A stretch of DNA of 64,000 bases, from contig JAYRLC010000004.1 of assembly GCA_041905405.1 (NCBI GenBank), positions 124,001-188,000 on the forward strand. The letters are read 5' to 3'. A program made the position numbers and the translations under genes. This stretch comes from RAM1 sp041905405 (GTDB lineage: Bacteria; Pseudomonadota; Gammaproteobacteria; Burkholderiales; Burkholderiaceae_C). This document shows positions 17,126 through 26,796 of this stretch, in pieces (positions within the stretch are counted from its first letter, which is position 1; each line of letters opens with the position of its first letter). The notes under the pieces were generated by a model. The model made no database searches. It saw only the letters and a list, made by a program, of their open reading frames with translations, and had not been told where the DNA came from.

Positions 17126-19111
17126 ATGCAGTATTTCGTCACCGGCGCGACCGGCTTCATCGGCAAACGGCTCGTCAAGAAACTGCTGGAGCGCAAAGGC
17201 ACGGTCGTTTATTTCCTGATCCGCAAGGAAAGCGAGAACAAGGTTGCGGGCCTGCGCGAGTACTGGGGTGCCAGCGCCGCCAAGGCGATTCCCGTGTACG
17301 GCGACCTCACGGCCAGGAAGCTCGGCGTCGCGGCCGATGACGTGAAAAAGCTCAAGGGTCAGATCGACCATTTCCACCACCTGGCCGCCGTGTACGACCT
17401 GGGCGCCGACGAGGAAAGCCAGATCGCCGTCAACATCGAAGGCACGCGCAACACCATCGAATTCGCCAAGGCCATCGACGCCGGGCACTTCCACCACGTG
17501 TCATCGATTGCCGCCGCCGGTCTGTACGAAGGTGTGTTCCGCGAGGACATGTTCGACGAGGCCGAGAACTACGACCACCCGTACTTCATGACCAAGCACG
17601 AGAGCGAAAAGATCGTGCGCAAGGAATGCAAGGTGCCCTGGACGGTGTACCGACCCGCCATGGTGGTGGGCGACAGCACCACGGGCGAGATGGACAAGAT
17701 CGACGGTCCGTACTACTTCTTCAAGCTGATCCAGCGCACGCGCCAGCTGCTGCCGCCGTGGATGCCCATGATCGGCCTGGAAGGCGGGCGCGTGAACATC
17801 GTGCCGGTGGACTTCGTGGTGGACTGCCTGGACTTCCTGAGCCACAAGGCCGCCATCGCCAAGAAATGCTTCCACCTGGTGGACAGCGAAGGCTACCGCG
17901 TGGGCGACGTGCTGGACATCTTCAGCAAGGCCGGCCATGCACCCAAGATGAACCTGTTCGTCAATGCCGCGCTGCTGGGTTTCATCCCCAGGAGCGTGAC
18001 CAAGACGCTGATGTCCATCAAGCCGGTGCGCCGCGTCAAGCAGGCCGTCATGGCCGACCTGCGCATTCCGGAGGACATGCTGACCTTCGTGAACTACCCG
18101 ACGCGCTTTGACCGGCGCGAGCTGGACGCCGCGCTCAAGGGATCGGGCATCGAGTGCCCGCACCTGAAGGACTACGCCTGGCGCCTGTGGGACTACTGGG
18201 AGCGCCACCTGGATCCGGACCTGTTCATCGACCGCACGCTGCGCGGCACGGTGCAGGGCAAGGTCGTGCTGATCACCGGCGGCTCCTCGGGCATCGGCCT
18301 GGCATCCGCGCACAAGTTCGCTGAGGCCGGCGCCATCACCATCATCTGCGGCCGTGACCAGGACAAGCTGGACGAAGCCCAGAAGGAAGCCAAAGCCAAG
18401 GGCTACAGCTTCGTCTGCTACCCGGCCGACATCGCCGACATGGCCGACTGCGACCGCTTCGTGCAACTGCTGATCGAGAACCACGGGGGCGTCGACTTCC
18501 TGATCAACAACGCGGGCCGCTCGATCCGCCGCGCGATCGAGAACAGCTACGACCGCTTCCACGACTTCGAACGCACCATGCAGCTGAACTACTTCGGCTG
18601 CCTGCGCATCACCATGGGCCTGCTGCCCACCATGACGGCCAAGAAGAAGGGCCATGTGGTGAACATCAGCTCCATCGGCGTGCTGACCAACGCGCCGCGT
18701 TTCTCGGCCTATGTGGCGTCCAAGGCGGCGCTGGATGCATGGACGCGCTGCGCATCCAGCGAATACGCCGACCAGGGCATCAGCTTCACCACCATCAACA
18801 TGCCGCTGGTGCGCACGCCCATGATCGCGCCGACCAATATTTACAAGAACGTGCCCACGCTCAGCCCCGAGGAAGCTGCCGACATGGTGGCCGGTGCCTG
18901 CATCTACAAGAACGTGCGCATCGCCACGCGCCTGGGCATTGCCGGCCAGGTGCTGCATGCGCTGTTCCCGCGCATCATGCAGATCGTGATGAACACGAGC
19001 TTCCGCATGTTCCCGGATTCATCGGCCGCCAAAGGTGAAAAGGGCGCCAAGCCGCAGTTGTCGGCAGAAGCGGTGGCCATGCAGCAGATGATGCGCGGTA
19101 TCCATTTCTGA
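17126..19111 (+). CDS. Two-domain fatty acyl-CoA reductase (SDR-SDR, Marinobacter FAR-like)
   Basis: This 661-residue protein fuses an N-terminal extended SDR domain (TGATGFIGKR, HHVSSIAAAGLYEG, YFMTK) to a C-terminal classical SDR domain from about residue 375 (VVLITGGSSGIGLASA, INNAGRS, NISSIG, YVASK). From memory, long stretches match the roughly 660-residue Marinobacter fatty acyl-CoA reductase that reduces acyl-CoA to fatty alcohol with NADPH; NAPRFSAYVASKAALDA is one such stretch. ATG 17126 follows CTGGAGGG. With the WS/DGAT enzyme it would complete wax ester synthesis. A short-chain role as in mycobacterial AcrA1 relatives is the alternative. Confidence 0.88.
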   Translation: MQYFVTGATGFIGKRLVKKLLERKGTVVYFLIRKESENKVAGLREYWGASAAKAIPVYGDLTARKLGVAADDVKKLKGQIDHFHHLAAVYDLGADEESQIAVNIEGTRNTIEFAKAIDAGHFHHVSSIAAAGLYEGVFREDMFDEAENYDHPYFMTKHESEKIVRKECKVPWTVYRPAMVVGDSTTGEMDKIDGPYYFFKLIQRTRQLLPPWMPMIGLEGGRVNIVPVDFVVDCLDFLSHKAAIAKKCFHLVDSEGYRVGDVLDIFSKAGHAPKMNLFVNAALLGFIPRSVTKTLMSIKPVRRVKQAVMADLRIPEDMLTFVNYPTRFDRRELDAALKGSGIECPHLKDYAWRLWDYWERHLDPDLFIDRTLRGTVQGKVVLITGGSSGIGLASAHKFAEAGAITIICGRDQDKLDEAQKEAKAKGYSFVCYPADIADMADCDRFVQLLIENHGGVDFLINNAGRSIRRAIENSYDRFHDFERTMQLNYFGCLRITMGLLPTMTAKKKGHVVNISSIGVLTNAPRFSAYVASKAALDAWTRCASSEYADQGISFTTINMPLVRTPMIAPTNIYKNVPTLSPEEAADMVAGACIYKNVRIATRLGIAGQVLHALFPRIMQIVMNTSFRMFPDSSAAKGEKGAKPQLSAEAVAMQQMMRGIHF

Positions 19112-19134
19112 CAGGCCCGCGAAAGGGCGGCGCT

Positions 19135-19140
19135 TACAAT
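19135..19140 (+). promoter_or_regulatory. Candidate -10 box (TACAAT) of the glycosyltransferase gene
   Basis: TACAAT matches the -10 consensus in 5 of 6 positions and lies 14 bp before the ATG at 19155. It sits in the loop of a perfect 9-bp hairpin with arms at 19125-19133 and 19143-19151. No good -35 is visible. Confidence 0.35.
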
Positions 19141-19154
19141 CGGCGCCGCCCCCT

Positions 19155-20282
19155 ATGAGAGTTCTTCACGTCTACAAGACTTACTACCCGGATACGCTGG
19201 GAGGGATCGAGCAGGTCATTTCCCAACTCGGGCAGGGGCTAGTGGCGCTGGGGGACGAGAACCGCATCTTCACACTGAGTCCCGATCCGCAGCCGGCGGT
19301 GCTGCACCGTCCCGAGGGCGAGGTGCACCGCAGCCGGGTGACCGTGGAGATATCCTCCAACGCCGTGTCGATCCGGGCGCTGGCCGAGTTCAGGCGCCAG
19401 CTTGAATGGGCGGACGTGGTGCACTACCAGTTCCCCTGGCCTTTCGGCGATCTGCTTCACCTGCTGTGGGCCCGTTCCAAGCCGAGCGTGGTGTCCTATC
19501 AGTCGGATATCGTGCGGCAGAAGCTGCTCTTGCGCATCTACTCGCCGTTGATGAGCCGGTTTCTCAACTCGGTCAGCATGGTGGTGGCGACCTCACCTCA
19601 GTACCGCGACAGCAGCGAGGTGCTGAGCGGGCTGATGTCCCCGGTGCGCGTCATTCCGAACGGCATCGACGAGTCCACCTACCCACAGCCCACGCCCGAG
19701 CGGCTTGCCTACTGGCGTGACCGTGTGGGCGAAGGGTTCTTTCTGTTCGTGGGTGTGCTGCGCTATTACAAGGGCCTGCAGACGCTCATGGACGCGGCGC
19801 AGGGGCTGCGCGGCCGCGTGGTGATTGCGGGCACGGGCCCCGAGGCGGAAGGCCTTGCCGAGCAGGTCCGCCGCGGTGATGCGCAGAACGTCCACTTGCT
19901 GGGCCACGTGAGCGACGAGGACAAAATGTGCCTGCTGCAGCTGTCGCGTGCCTTCGTGTTCCCGTCTCACCTGCGCTCCGAAGCCTTCGGCATGTCGTTG
20001 GTCGAGGCCGCGATGTGCGAGCGCCCCATGATCAGCTGCGACATTGGTACGGGTACCACCTACGTCAATGAAAACGGCGTTACGGGCTGGACGGTGCCCC
20101 CCGCAGACGCCGACGCCTTGCGGGACGCGATGCACCGGCTGCTGGACGACCCGCTGCGCGCCACGCGGATGGGTGCTGCGGCGCGCGTGCGCTTCGAGTC
20201 CTTGTTCACGGCCCAGCGCATGGCGCAGGCCTACCACGACGCCTATCGCGAAGTGGTGGACAAGGCCGCGGCGCGCCGGTAG
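19155..20282 (+). CDS. Glycosyltransferase family 4 (WbpZ-like)
   Basis: This 375-residue GT-B fold enzyme opens with HVYKTYYPDTLGGIEQVI, the acceptor-domain glycine loop. The donor domain has a VIPNGIDESTY hinge and FLFVGVLRYYKGLQTLMDAA. The EX7E-type nucleotide-sugar motif is in SEAFGMSLVEAAMCERPMIS. Adjacent gmd and rmd genes make GDP-D-rhamnose likely as donor, so this resembles the rhamnosyltransferases of A-band polysaccharide. Its 3' end overlaps the convergent glycosyltransferase by 40 bp. Linkage and acceptor are not predictable here. Confidence 0.85.
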   Translation: MRVLHVYKTYYPDTLGGIEQVISQLGQGLVALGDENRIFTLSPDPQPAVLHRPEGEVHRSRVTVEISSNAVSIRALAEFRRQLEWADVVHYQFPWPFGDLLHLLWARSKPSVVSYQSDIVRQKLLLRIYSPLMSRFLNSVSMVVATSPQYRDSSEVLSGLMSPVRVIPNGIDESTYPQPTPERLAYWRDRVGEGFFLFVGVLRYYKGLQTLMDAAQGLRGRVVIAGTGPEAEGLAEQVRRGDAQNVHLLGHVSDEDKMCLLQLSRAFVFPSHLRSEAFGMSLVEAAMCERPMISCDIGTGTTYVNENGVTGWTVPPADADALRDAMHRLLDDPLRATRMGAAARVRFESLFTAQRMAQAYHDAYREVVDKAAARR

Positions 20283-21397
20283 GCCGTCACGGTTTCGTCG
20301 ACGCAGCGCGACCAGGTGAAGGTCATGGCACGCGCGTGCGCCCGGGCCGACAGTGATGCACGCAATTCGGCGTCCTGGGCCATGGCGGCCATGGCCTGGC
20401 CCAGGCCTTCGTGGTCGTCGGGGTGGACCGTCAAGCCTGTATCGCCCACCACCTCAGGCAGCGACGACACATTGGAGGTGATGGCCGGCACGCCGCAGCC
20501 CATGGATTCCAGCGGCGGAAGACCGAAGCCCTCATAGACCGACGGGTACACCATGGCCAGCGCGCCAGCGGTCACGGTGGCCAGGTCCTCGCGCGAGAGG
20601 TAACCCAGCATGCGCACGTGACCCTGACGTTCCAGCGGTTCGAGCAGTTGTTCCAGCCGGGACGTTCGCCAGCCCTTCATGCCCACCAGCACGAGCGGGT
20701 GGCGCTCGCGCAGCGCGACGGGCAGGCTGGAGTAGGCGGCCACTGTGGCCTGCATGTTCTTGCGCGGCTCCAGCGTGCCTACCGACAGGAAGTACCCGCC
20801 GTGCGTGAGGCCGTGCGCTGACAGCACGGGCTGTGTCTGCGCGGCATTCATCGGCGAGAACACCTGGTCCAGTCCCAGCGCAATGGGCTGGATGCGTTCA
20901 GGTGCGATGCCGAACACATCGATCAGCTCTCGCTTGACGAAGACCGAATCGGTCAGCAGCAGCGACGCGCGGCGCAGGCTGGGCTCGAAGTACTTGTCCA
21001 TGGCGCGCACGCGTTCGACCGGATGCGTTTCGGGGTAGCGGATCCAGGACAGGTCGTGAACCGTGATCACGCTGGGTCCGTCGAAGCGGTAGGCGAGGTA
21101 GTTGGGCTCGTGGTACACGTCGCAGGGTTGAGCGGCGACCGCGCGGTTGAACTGCCGCTGCATCATGAAGCGATGCACGGCGTAGGCCTTGGGTACCAGC
21201 TTGCGGATCAGTGCCCGCCGACGTCCGACGGCGGGCGGTGCGCCCGTGCGCACGGTGCTTGTGAACCATTTGTCCCCGTAGAAGAGCCCCGGCTCTACGT
21301 CGCTGCGTGCCACCAGACCAGTGGCCAGATGCAGGACGTACTGGCCGATGCCGGTCAGCGGTGCAGTGAGCGGCAGGGCGTTGAAGGCGACTTTCAA
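20243..21397 (-). CDS. Glycosyltransferase family 4 (WbpY-like)
   Basis: This 384-residue GT4 enzyme begins KVAFNALPLTAPLTGIGQYV. It carries YHEPNYLAYRF and VITVHDLSWIRYPETHP, then FLSVGTLEPRKNMQATV and the EX7E region VYEGFGLPPLESMGCGVP. These features are typical of mannosyl/rhamnosyltransferases using GDP sugars. I chose TTG 21397 as the start because it lies 14 bp after the rmd stop and places the family start at residue 1. No ATG is available between the rmd stop and the conserved N-terminus. It is the third gene of a gmd-rmd-GT unit. Confidence 0.82.
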   Translation of the reverse strand: MKVAFNALPLTAPLTGIGQYVLHLATGLVARSDVEPGLFYGDKWFTSTVRTGAPPAVGRRRALIRKLVPKAYAVHRFMMQRQFNRAVAAQPCDVYHEPNYLAYRFDGPSVITVHDLSWIRYPETHPVERVRAMDKYFEPSLRRASLLLTDSVFVKRELIDVFGIAPERIQPIALGLDQVFSPMNAAQTQPVLSAHGLTHGGYFLSVGTLEPRKNMQATVAAYSSLPVALRERHPLVLVGMKGWRTSRLEQLLEPLERQGHVRMLGYLSREDLATVTAGALAMVYPSVYEGFGLPPLESMGCGVPAITSNVSSLPEVVGDTGLTVHPDDHEGLGQAMAAMAQDAELRASLSARAHARAMTFTWSRCVDETVTAYRRAAALSTTSR

Positions 21398-21411
21398 ACG
21401 TGGCTTTCGTG

Positions 21412-22274
21412 TCAGGGGGTTGTGCCAGAGGCGGGTGACTCCAGCATCCAGGCCAGCGTGTCGCGCAGTGTGAAGCTGGGCAGTGGGCCTGTGGCGGCCA
21501 GCAGCCTGGACGGGTCGCCGCACAGGCGGTGGATTTCGTTGGTGCGCACCAGATTCGGGTCGACCTGCACATCAATGGCGTGGCCGGTCAATTCGCGCAG
21601 CAGCGCGAGGACGCGCTCGAAGTCGTACGTTGTGCCGCTGCAAATGTTGACAGCCTCGCCCAGGGGCGGGGCCTGCAGCAGTCGCAGGTACGCCGCGCAA
21701 ACGTAGCGCACGTCGTTGTATTCGCGCTCCACATGCAGGTTGCCCAGGGAGACCTCAGGCGCGTGGCGGCGGAAATGATCCACCAGCTTCGGGATCACGA
21801 AGCTCAAGGCATGGCCCGGCCCCGTGTAGTTGAACGGCCTGGCAATGACCAGCGGAAGTTTGTCACCGCGTGATAGCGCCATGTGCTCCATGGCCAGTTT
21901 GCTCATGGCGTACTGGTTGCGTGGCGCAGGAGGCTCTGATTCACCGATCGGCGAATTCAGCGTATTGCCGTAGACATTGGCACTGCTGGCCAGCAGCACG
22001 CTGCGCAGGGGCAGGTTCCGCGCCGCCACCGCATCCAGCAGATTCAAGGTGCCGAAGAGGTTGACGTCGTAGAACGCGCGTTCGTCCGCATGCCCCACGA
22101 AGCTGATGCCGGCCAAATGGACAACCGCATCGAACTCAAGGGCCGCCAGCTCCGCGGCGATCTGGTCTGGCTGGGTCAGGTCGCTGCGAAGCGCCAGGCA
22201 CGCGTGGCCAGCGCTGGTCGCTTCCCGGACGAAATGCCTTCCGGTAAAGCCGTCGGCACCCGTCAGCAGAATTC

Positions 22275-22278
<4 letters not shown>
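21412..22278 (-). CDS. rmd: GDP-4-dehydro-6-deoxy-D-mannose reductase
   Basis: This 288-residue SDR enzyme reduces GDP-4-keto-6-deoxymannose to GDP-D-rhamnose. It has the Rossmann loop GADGFTGRH, an LAGISFVGHAD segment, the Ser of LASSANVYG and the YAMSK catalytic pair. The ARPFNYTGPGHALSFVIPKLV region is characteristic of Rmd. It starts inside the stop of gmd (ATGA overlap), so the two pathway enzymes are coupled. A GDP-fucose synthase or perosamine synthetase would look different; the length and PFNYTGPG motif favour Rmd. Confidence 0.9.
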
Positions 22279-23312
<1,034 letters not shown>

Positions 23313-23514
23313 GAGAAAGGCTCTCCTTGGAAATGGGTTGCGAGGGCACCGAATGGTCGCGGGAACAAAGCCCACGATTTTGCCTCAGTATTTTGTGGGG
23401 TTGCGGCGCCGGTTCTTGGGTTTGAGAGGTTGTGCGCTTACCATCCAAAGCTAAGTGAGCGCCCGCCCGCTTCGTGGGTTTTGTGCGCTACGTCACAACT
23501 TGGGTGTGTACTCC
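23313..23514. promoter_or_regulatory. Divergent intergenic region between gmd and the FecR-cyclase operon
   Basis: This 202-bp region holds the promoters of two divergent operons. An octamer TGTGCGCT occurs at 23431-23438 and again at 23483-23489 with one base shift of context, the second inside a CRP-like site. I could not assign convincing -35/-10 pairs. Confidence 0.4.
23482..23497. promoter_or_regulatory. CRP-like site upstream of the FecR-cyclase operon
   Basis: TGTGC-GCTACG-TCACA matches the TGTGA-N6-TCACA consensus at 9 of 10 half-site positions and extends to a TTGTG/CACAA palindrome. It ends 17 bp before the FecR ATG at 23515. The Crp-type regulator at 28 kb keeps the Arg/Glu/Arg residues that read this sequence in E. 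coli CRP. Being so close to the start, it could act as a repressor site. Confidence 0.5.
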
Positions 23515-24879
23515 ATGTTATTTTCAAGATTGATGAAAGCTGTATTCGCGCTCCTGACCGGTGCCGCCTGCCTGGCAGGGCATGGCGTGGCTGCGGCCGC
23601 GACGGCGCAGGAGGCTGCGGCCCCCGCTGCCGCAGCAAATGCCGCCACCTACGTCGGTGGCGAAATCATGTTTGTGTCCGGTGCCGCCACCCGCACGCTG
23701 GCCAACGGCACGCGCGTCGCGGTGGCCAAGGGGCAGACCCTGCTGGAAGGTGACCGCGTCGTGACCCAGCGCGACAGCCATGTGTATGTGCGCCTGCGCG
23801 ACGGTGGCTTGCTGGTGGTACGGCCGGCGTCGGAACTCAGGGTAGACCGCTGGCGTTTTGATCCTGCCCACCCGCAGGACTCCCAGATCAAGTACACACT
23901 TGAGAACGGCGCCGCGCGCCATGTGTCTGGCGAGGCTGCACGGGCCGCGCGGGACAAATTCCGCCTGAACACGCCTGTGGCGGCCATCGGCGTGCGCGGC
24001 ACCGATTTCACGGTGACGGCCGATACTTTGAGCACCCGCGTGGCCGTGCAGTCCGGCGGTGTGATCGTGGGCAGCCTGGGCAACAACGGCTGCCGTGCCG
24101 AAGGCTTTGGCCCCTGTGATGGAGATTCCGCGGTTGAGCTGCTCGCCGCCGCCAAGGACAAGCAGGTCCAGCTGCGCATGGGTGAGCGCCGTGCCGAGAT
24201 CATCGACATGCCACCCGGCAACGGCGACAAATCCCGTCAGTTCGCACATTCCGACGCCACCACCGAGCGCCGCAAGGACGGCGATATGGTCGTTTCCGAA
24301 GCGCGTACGCTGCCTCTGGCGGACAAGACGATCGGCAGCGGCGCAGGCGGCGATGTGGTCAAGCCGGAAGAGCCCATCACTATCGCGACCTGGGGGCGCT
24401 GGTCCAACGTGGCAAATGCGGCACCTGGCGTCGTGTCGGCTGAAGCCCTGCTGGCTGACCGCCCTATCGTTGGCATCAGCGGGCAGTTCGTTCTGGCGGC
24501 AAACAAGTCGGCCACGCCGCTTGAACTGCCCGGGGCTGGCTCGGCGTCGTTTCGCCTGATCGGACATGACGGCGTCGTGGTGGACAAGTCGACGGGGCGG
24601 CAGATCGCGTCCACGGCATCGGACGGCTCGCTGCGCCTTGACTTCGGCACCCGCCGGTTTGAAACGTCGATGAACATCAAGGCCGAGGAACTGACTTCCA
24701 CGATCCAGGCGCGCGGTGACATCCAGCCGTCCGGCAAGTTCGTGTCCGACCCTTTTGTGTCGCAGTCTTTCATCCAGGGCATCGTCGGCGGCAAAAACCT
24801 GGCCGAAGCGGTGTACCTTTACCAGCGCGCGCTCAGCGAACGGTTCGACGCCTCGGGCGTGGCATCCTGGCGCAAGTGA
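23515..24879 (+). CDS. Exported FecR-domain protein
   Basis: This 454-residue protein has a signal peptide (MKAVFALLTGAACLAGHGVAAAA if counted from the inner Met at 23533). A FecR domain follows: VSGAATRTLANG, LLEGDRVVTQRDSHVYVRLRDGG and the hallmark AAIGVRGTDFTV near residue 160. The C-terminal half has no recognised domain. Classical FecR proteins are membrane-anchored anti-sigma regulators, but here no transmembrane helix or sigma factor is present. It is instead first in an operon with a CHASE2 cyclase and an outer-membrane barrel. I infer that it is the periplasmic signal partner of the cyclase. Start 23515 or 23533; neither has a strong ribosome binding site. Confidence 0.85.
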   Translation: MLFSRLMKAVFALLTGAACLAGHGVAAAATAQEAAAPAAAANAATYVGGEIMFVSGAATRTLANGTRVAVAKGQTLLEGDRVVTQRDSHVYVRLRDGGLLVVRPASELRVDRWRFDPAHPQDSQIKYTLENGAARHVSGEAARAARDKFRLNTPVAAIGVRGTDFTVTADTLSTRVAVQSGGVIVGSLGNNGCRAEGFGPCDGDSAVELLAAAKDKQVQLRMGERRAEIIDMPPGNGDKSRQFAHSDATTERRKDGDMVVSEARTLPLADKTIGSGAGGDVVKPEEPITIATWGRWSNVANAAPGVVSAEALLADRPIVGISGQFVLAANKSATPLELPGAGSASFRLIGHDGVVVDKSTGRQIASTASDGSLRLDFGTRRFETSMNIKAEELTSTIQARGDIQPSGKFVSDPFVSQSFIQGIVGGKNLAEAVYLYQRALSERFDASGVASWRK

Positions 24880-24927
24880 CGCGCCGACTCCAGCGGTTGA
24901 CTCTTCACCTGACCGGCTGACGCACCC

Positions 24928-26796
24928 GTGCGAGCGCCCCATACCCTGTTTCGCTGGGCTTGGCTGGGCGCGATTGCGCTGTTGACCGCGGCGCTGCAGT
25001 GGCTGCCGGTGACCCCGTCGTTCCTGTTCCCCATCGAATACCTCGTCAAGGATTCGCTGCGGCAGTCCATTGCCGGCCTGCAGACGGACAGCCGCATCCT
25101 TGTGGTGGACATTGACGAGGCCAGCCTCGATGCCCATGGCGCCTGGCCGTGGCCGCGCTCGCGCGTGGCCGACATGGTCGAGCGCCTGTTGGGCGACAAG
25201 GGCGCGCGCGCCGTTGGACTGGACATCGTGTTTCCCGCACCCTCGGATGCGGGCGGGGACGAGCGGCTGGCGGCGCTGGGCCGTTTTGCACCCCTGGTGT
25301 TCGCGCAGGCCATGGACTTTGTGCCTCGCTCACCGCCGTTGCAGGCGGGCAGGGCGGTGTTCAATGCGCCGCCTTTTCCCGCGCCGTTGCTGGCGCATGC
25401 GGCGCCGGTGCAGGGCTACGTCGCCAACCACGCGGGCCTTTCTTCGGCGCCCTGCGTGGGCAACATCGGCATTTCGCCCGATGCCGACGGGCGCATCCGC
25501 CGGGTGCCACTGCTTGCGCGCGCGGGCGACGCGGGCACGGCGTTGCTGCCGCTGGCCATGTTGTCGTGTCCCCTGGGGCAGCCGGGGCCTGGACCGCAGG
25601 CGCTGGCTTCGCTGCAACGAGTCGGCGCGGACTTCAGTGCCTGGGAACTGCCCTACACGCGCCACTGGCCGGCCTATGACGTGGTCTCGGCCGGCGCAGT
25701 GCTGGACGGCTCGCTTCCGGCTGACCTGGTCAAAGGGCGCTGGGTGCTGGTGGGATCCTCCGCGCTGGGTTTGAATGACCGTGCCGCGACGCCGCTGGCG
25801 GCGTATTCGGCCGGCGTCATGGTCCATGCCGCGGCCATGACGTCGTTGCTCGATCATGCGCAGGGGGCCGTGACGCCCCTGCCGGTGGACGGCCGCCTGG
25901 TCGCCACGGCGTGGATCCTGGCCCTGGCCGCGTTGACCGGCTGGGCGCTGGCGCGCTGGCGTGCCTGGTGGCTCATGCCGGCGGCCGTGCTGACCGGCAT
26001 GGCCTGGCTGGGCGTTGCCGCCTGGCTGTTGCGGCACGAAGCGCAGGTCATGGTCAGCGCACCGCTGCTGACCTGCGTGCTGGTGCTGGGCTTTGTCTCG
26101 CTGGAGCTGTGGCGCGTCCAGCGCGAACAGAGCCAGCTGCTGCGATCGTTCTCGGCCTACGTGGCGCCGCTGGTGGTGGAGGAAATGCTGCGCCAGGGCA
26201 TCGCCAACCCCATGCTGCCGCAGCACCGCGAGATCACCGTGATCTCGGCCGACATGCAGAACTACAGCGGCCTGACCAACAGCGCCGGCCTGCAGGATGC
26301 GGCGCAGCTCACGCGCGAATTCCTGCACTGCCTGACCGAGCCGATCTTCGCTCACGGCGGCACGCTGGACAAATACACCGGCGACGGCCTGGTGGCATTC
26401 TGGGGGGCGCCGCTGTCGCGCCCCGACCATACACAGCAGGCGCTGGAGGCGTCGCGCGAGATCGTCGAATCGGTGCGGCGCTGGAACGAAACGCGCGTGG
26501 CGCAGGGCAAGCTGCCGGCCCGCGTGCGCATCGGCATCGAGTCGGGCGCGGTGCTGGTGGGCGACCTGGGGACCGGTTTTCGCAGCACTTATACTGCCGT
26601 GGGCGACTGCATCAACCACGCCAGCAAACTGCAGGCGGTCGCCAAGACACTGCCCTGCGACGTGGTGATCGGGCCCCAGGCCGCGCAGGCGGCTGGCGCT
26701 TTCGAACTGGTCGCGGTGGCCGAATTGCAGTTACCCGGCTTCAACCACGCGTCCGTGCTTTGGTCCTTTTCCGACATGCGCAGCTCGCTGCCCTGA
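24928..26796 (+). CDS. CHASE2-domain adenylate cyclase
   Basis: This 622-residue membrane protein has an N-terminal helix (residues 9-25), a large periplasmic CHASE2 sensor (DSRILVVDIDEASLDAHG, ARAVGLDIVFP), three helices around residues 320-395 and a class III cyclase domain. Metal Asp442 (SADM) and Asp486 (TGDG) are present, as are the adenine-selecting Lys482 and Asp560. The Arg that usually follows Asn563 in the N-x3-R motif is Lys567, an unusual change at the transition-state position. It starts at GTG 24928, 48 bp after the FecR gene. Its likely product is cAMP, with the Crp-type gene next to the operon as target. Confidence 0.9.
   Translation: MRAPHTLFRWAWLGAIALLTAALQWLPVTPSFLFPIEYLVKDSLRQSIAGLQTDSRILVVDIDEASLDAHGAWPWPRSRVADMVERLLGDKGARAVGLDIVFPAPSDAGGDERLAALGRFAPLVFAQAMDFVPRSPPLQAGRAVFNAPPFPAPLLAHAAPVQGYVANHAGLSSAPCVGNIGISPDADGRIRRVPLLARAGDAGTALLPLAMLSCPLGQPGPGPQALASLQRVGADFSAWELPYTRHWPAYDVVSAGAVLDGSLPADLVKGRWVLVGSSALGLNDRAATPLAAYSAGVMVHAAAMTSLLDHAQGAVTPLPVDGRLVATAWILALAALTGWALARWRAWWLMPAAVLTGMAWLGVAAWLLRHEAQVMVSAPLLTCVLVLGFVSLELWRVQREQSQLLRSFSAYVAPLVVEEMLRQGIANPMLPQHREITVISADMQNYSGLTNSAGLQDAAQLTREFLHCLTEPIFAHGGTLDKYTGDGLVAFWGAPLSRPDHTQQALEASREIVESVRRWNETRVAQGKLPARVRIGIESGAVLVGDLGTGFRSTYTAVGDCINHASKLQAVAKTLPCDVVIGPQAAQAAGAFELVAVAELQLPGFNHASVLWSFSDMRSSLP

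Noticed and set aside
23455..23514. Earlier start for the FecR-domain gene
   Set aside because: It would place extra residues before a standard signal peptide; starts at 23515 or 23533 give a normal one.
25911..26759. Upstream extension of the barrel gene into the cyclase gene
   Set aside because: The extra residues are an Arg/Ala-rich shadow of the cyclase catalytic domain. A signal peptide begins at TTG 26760.
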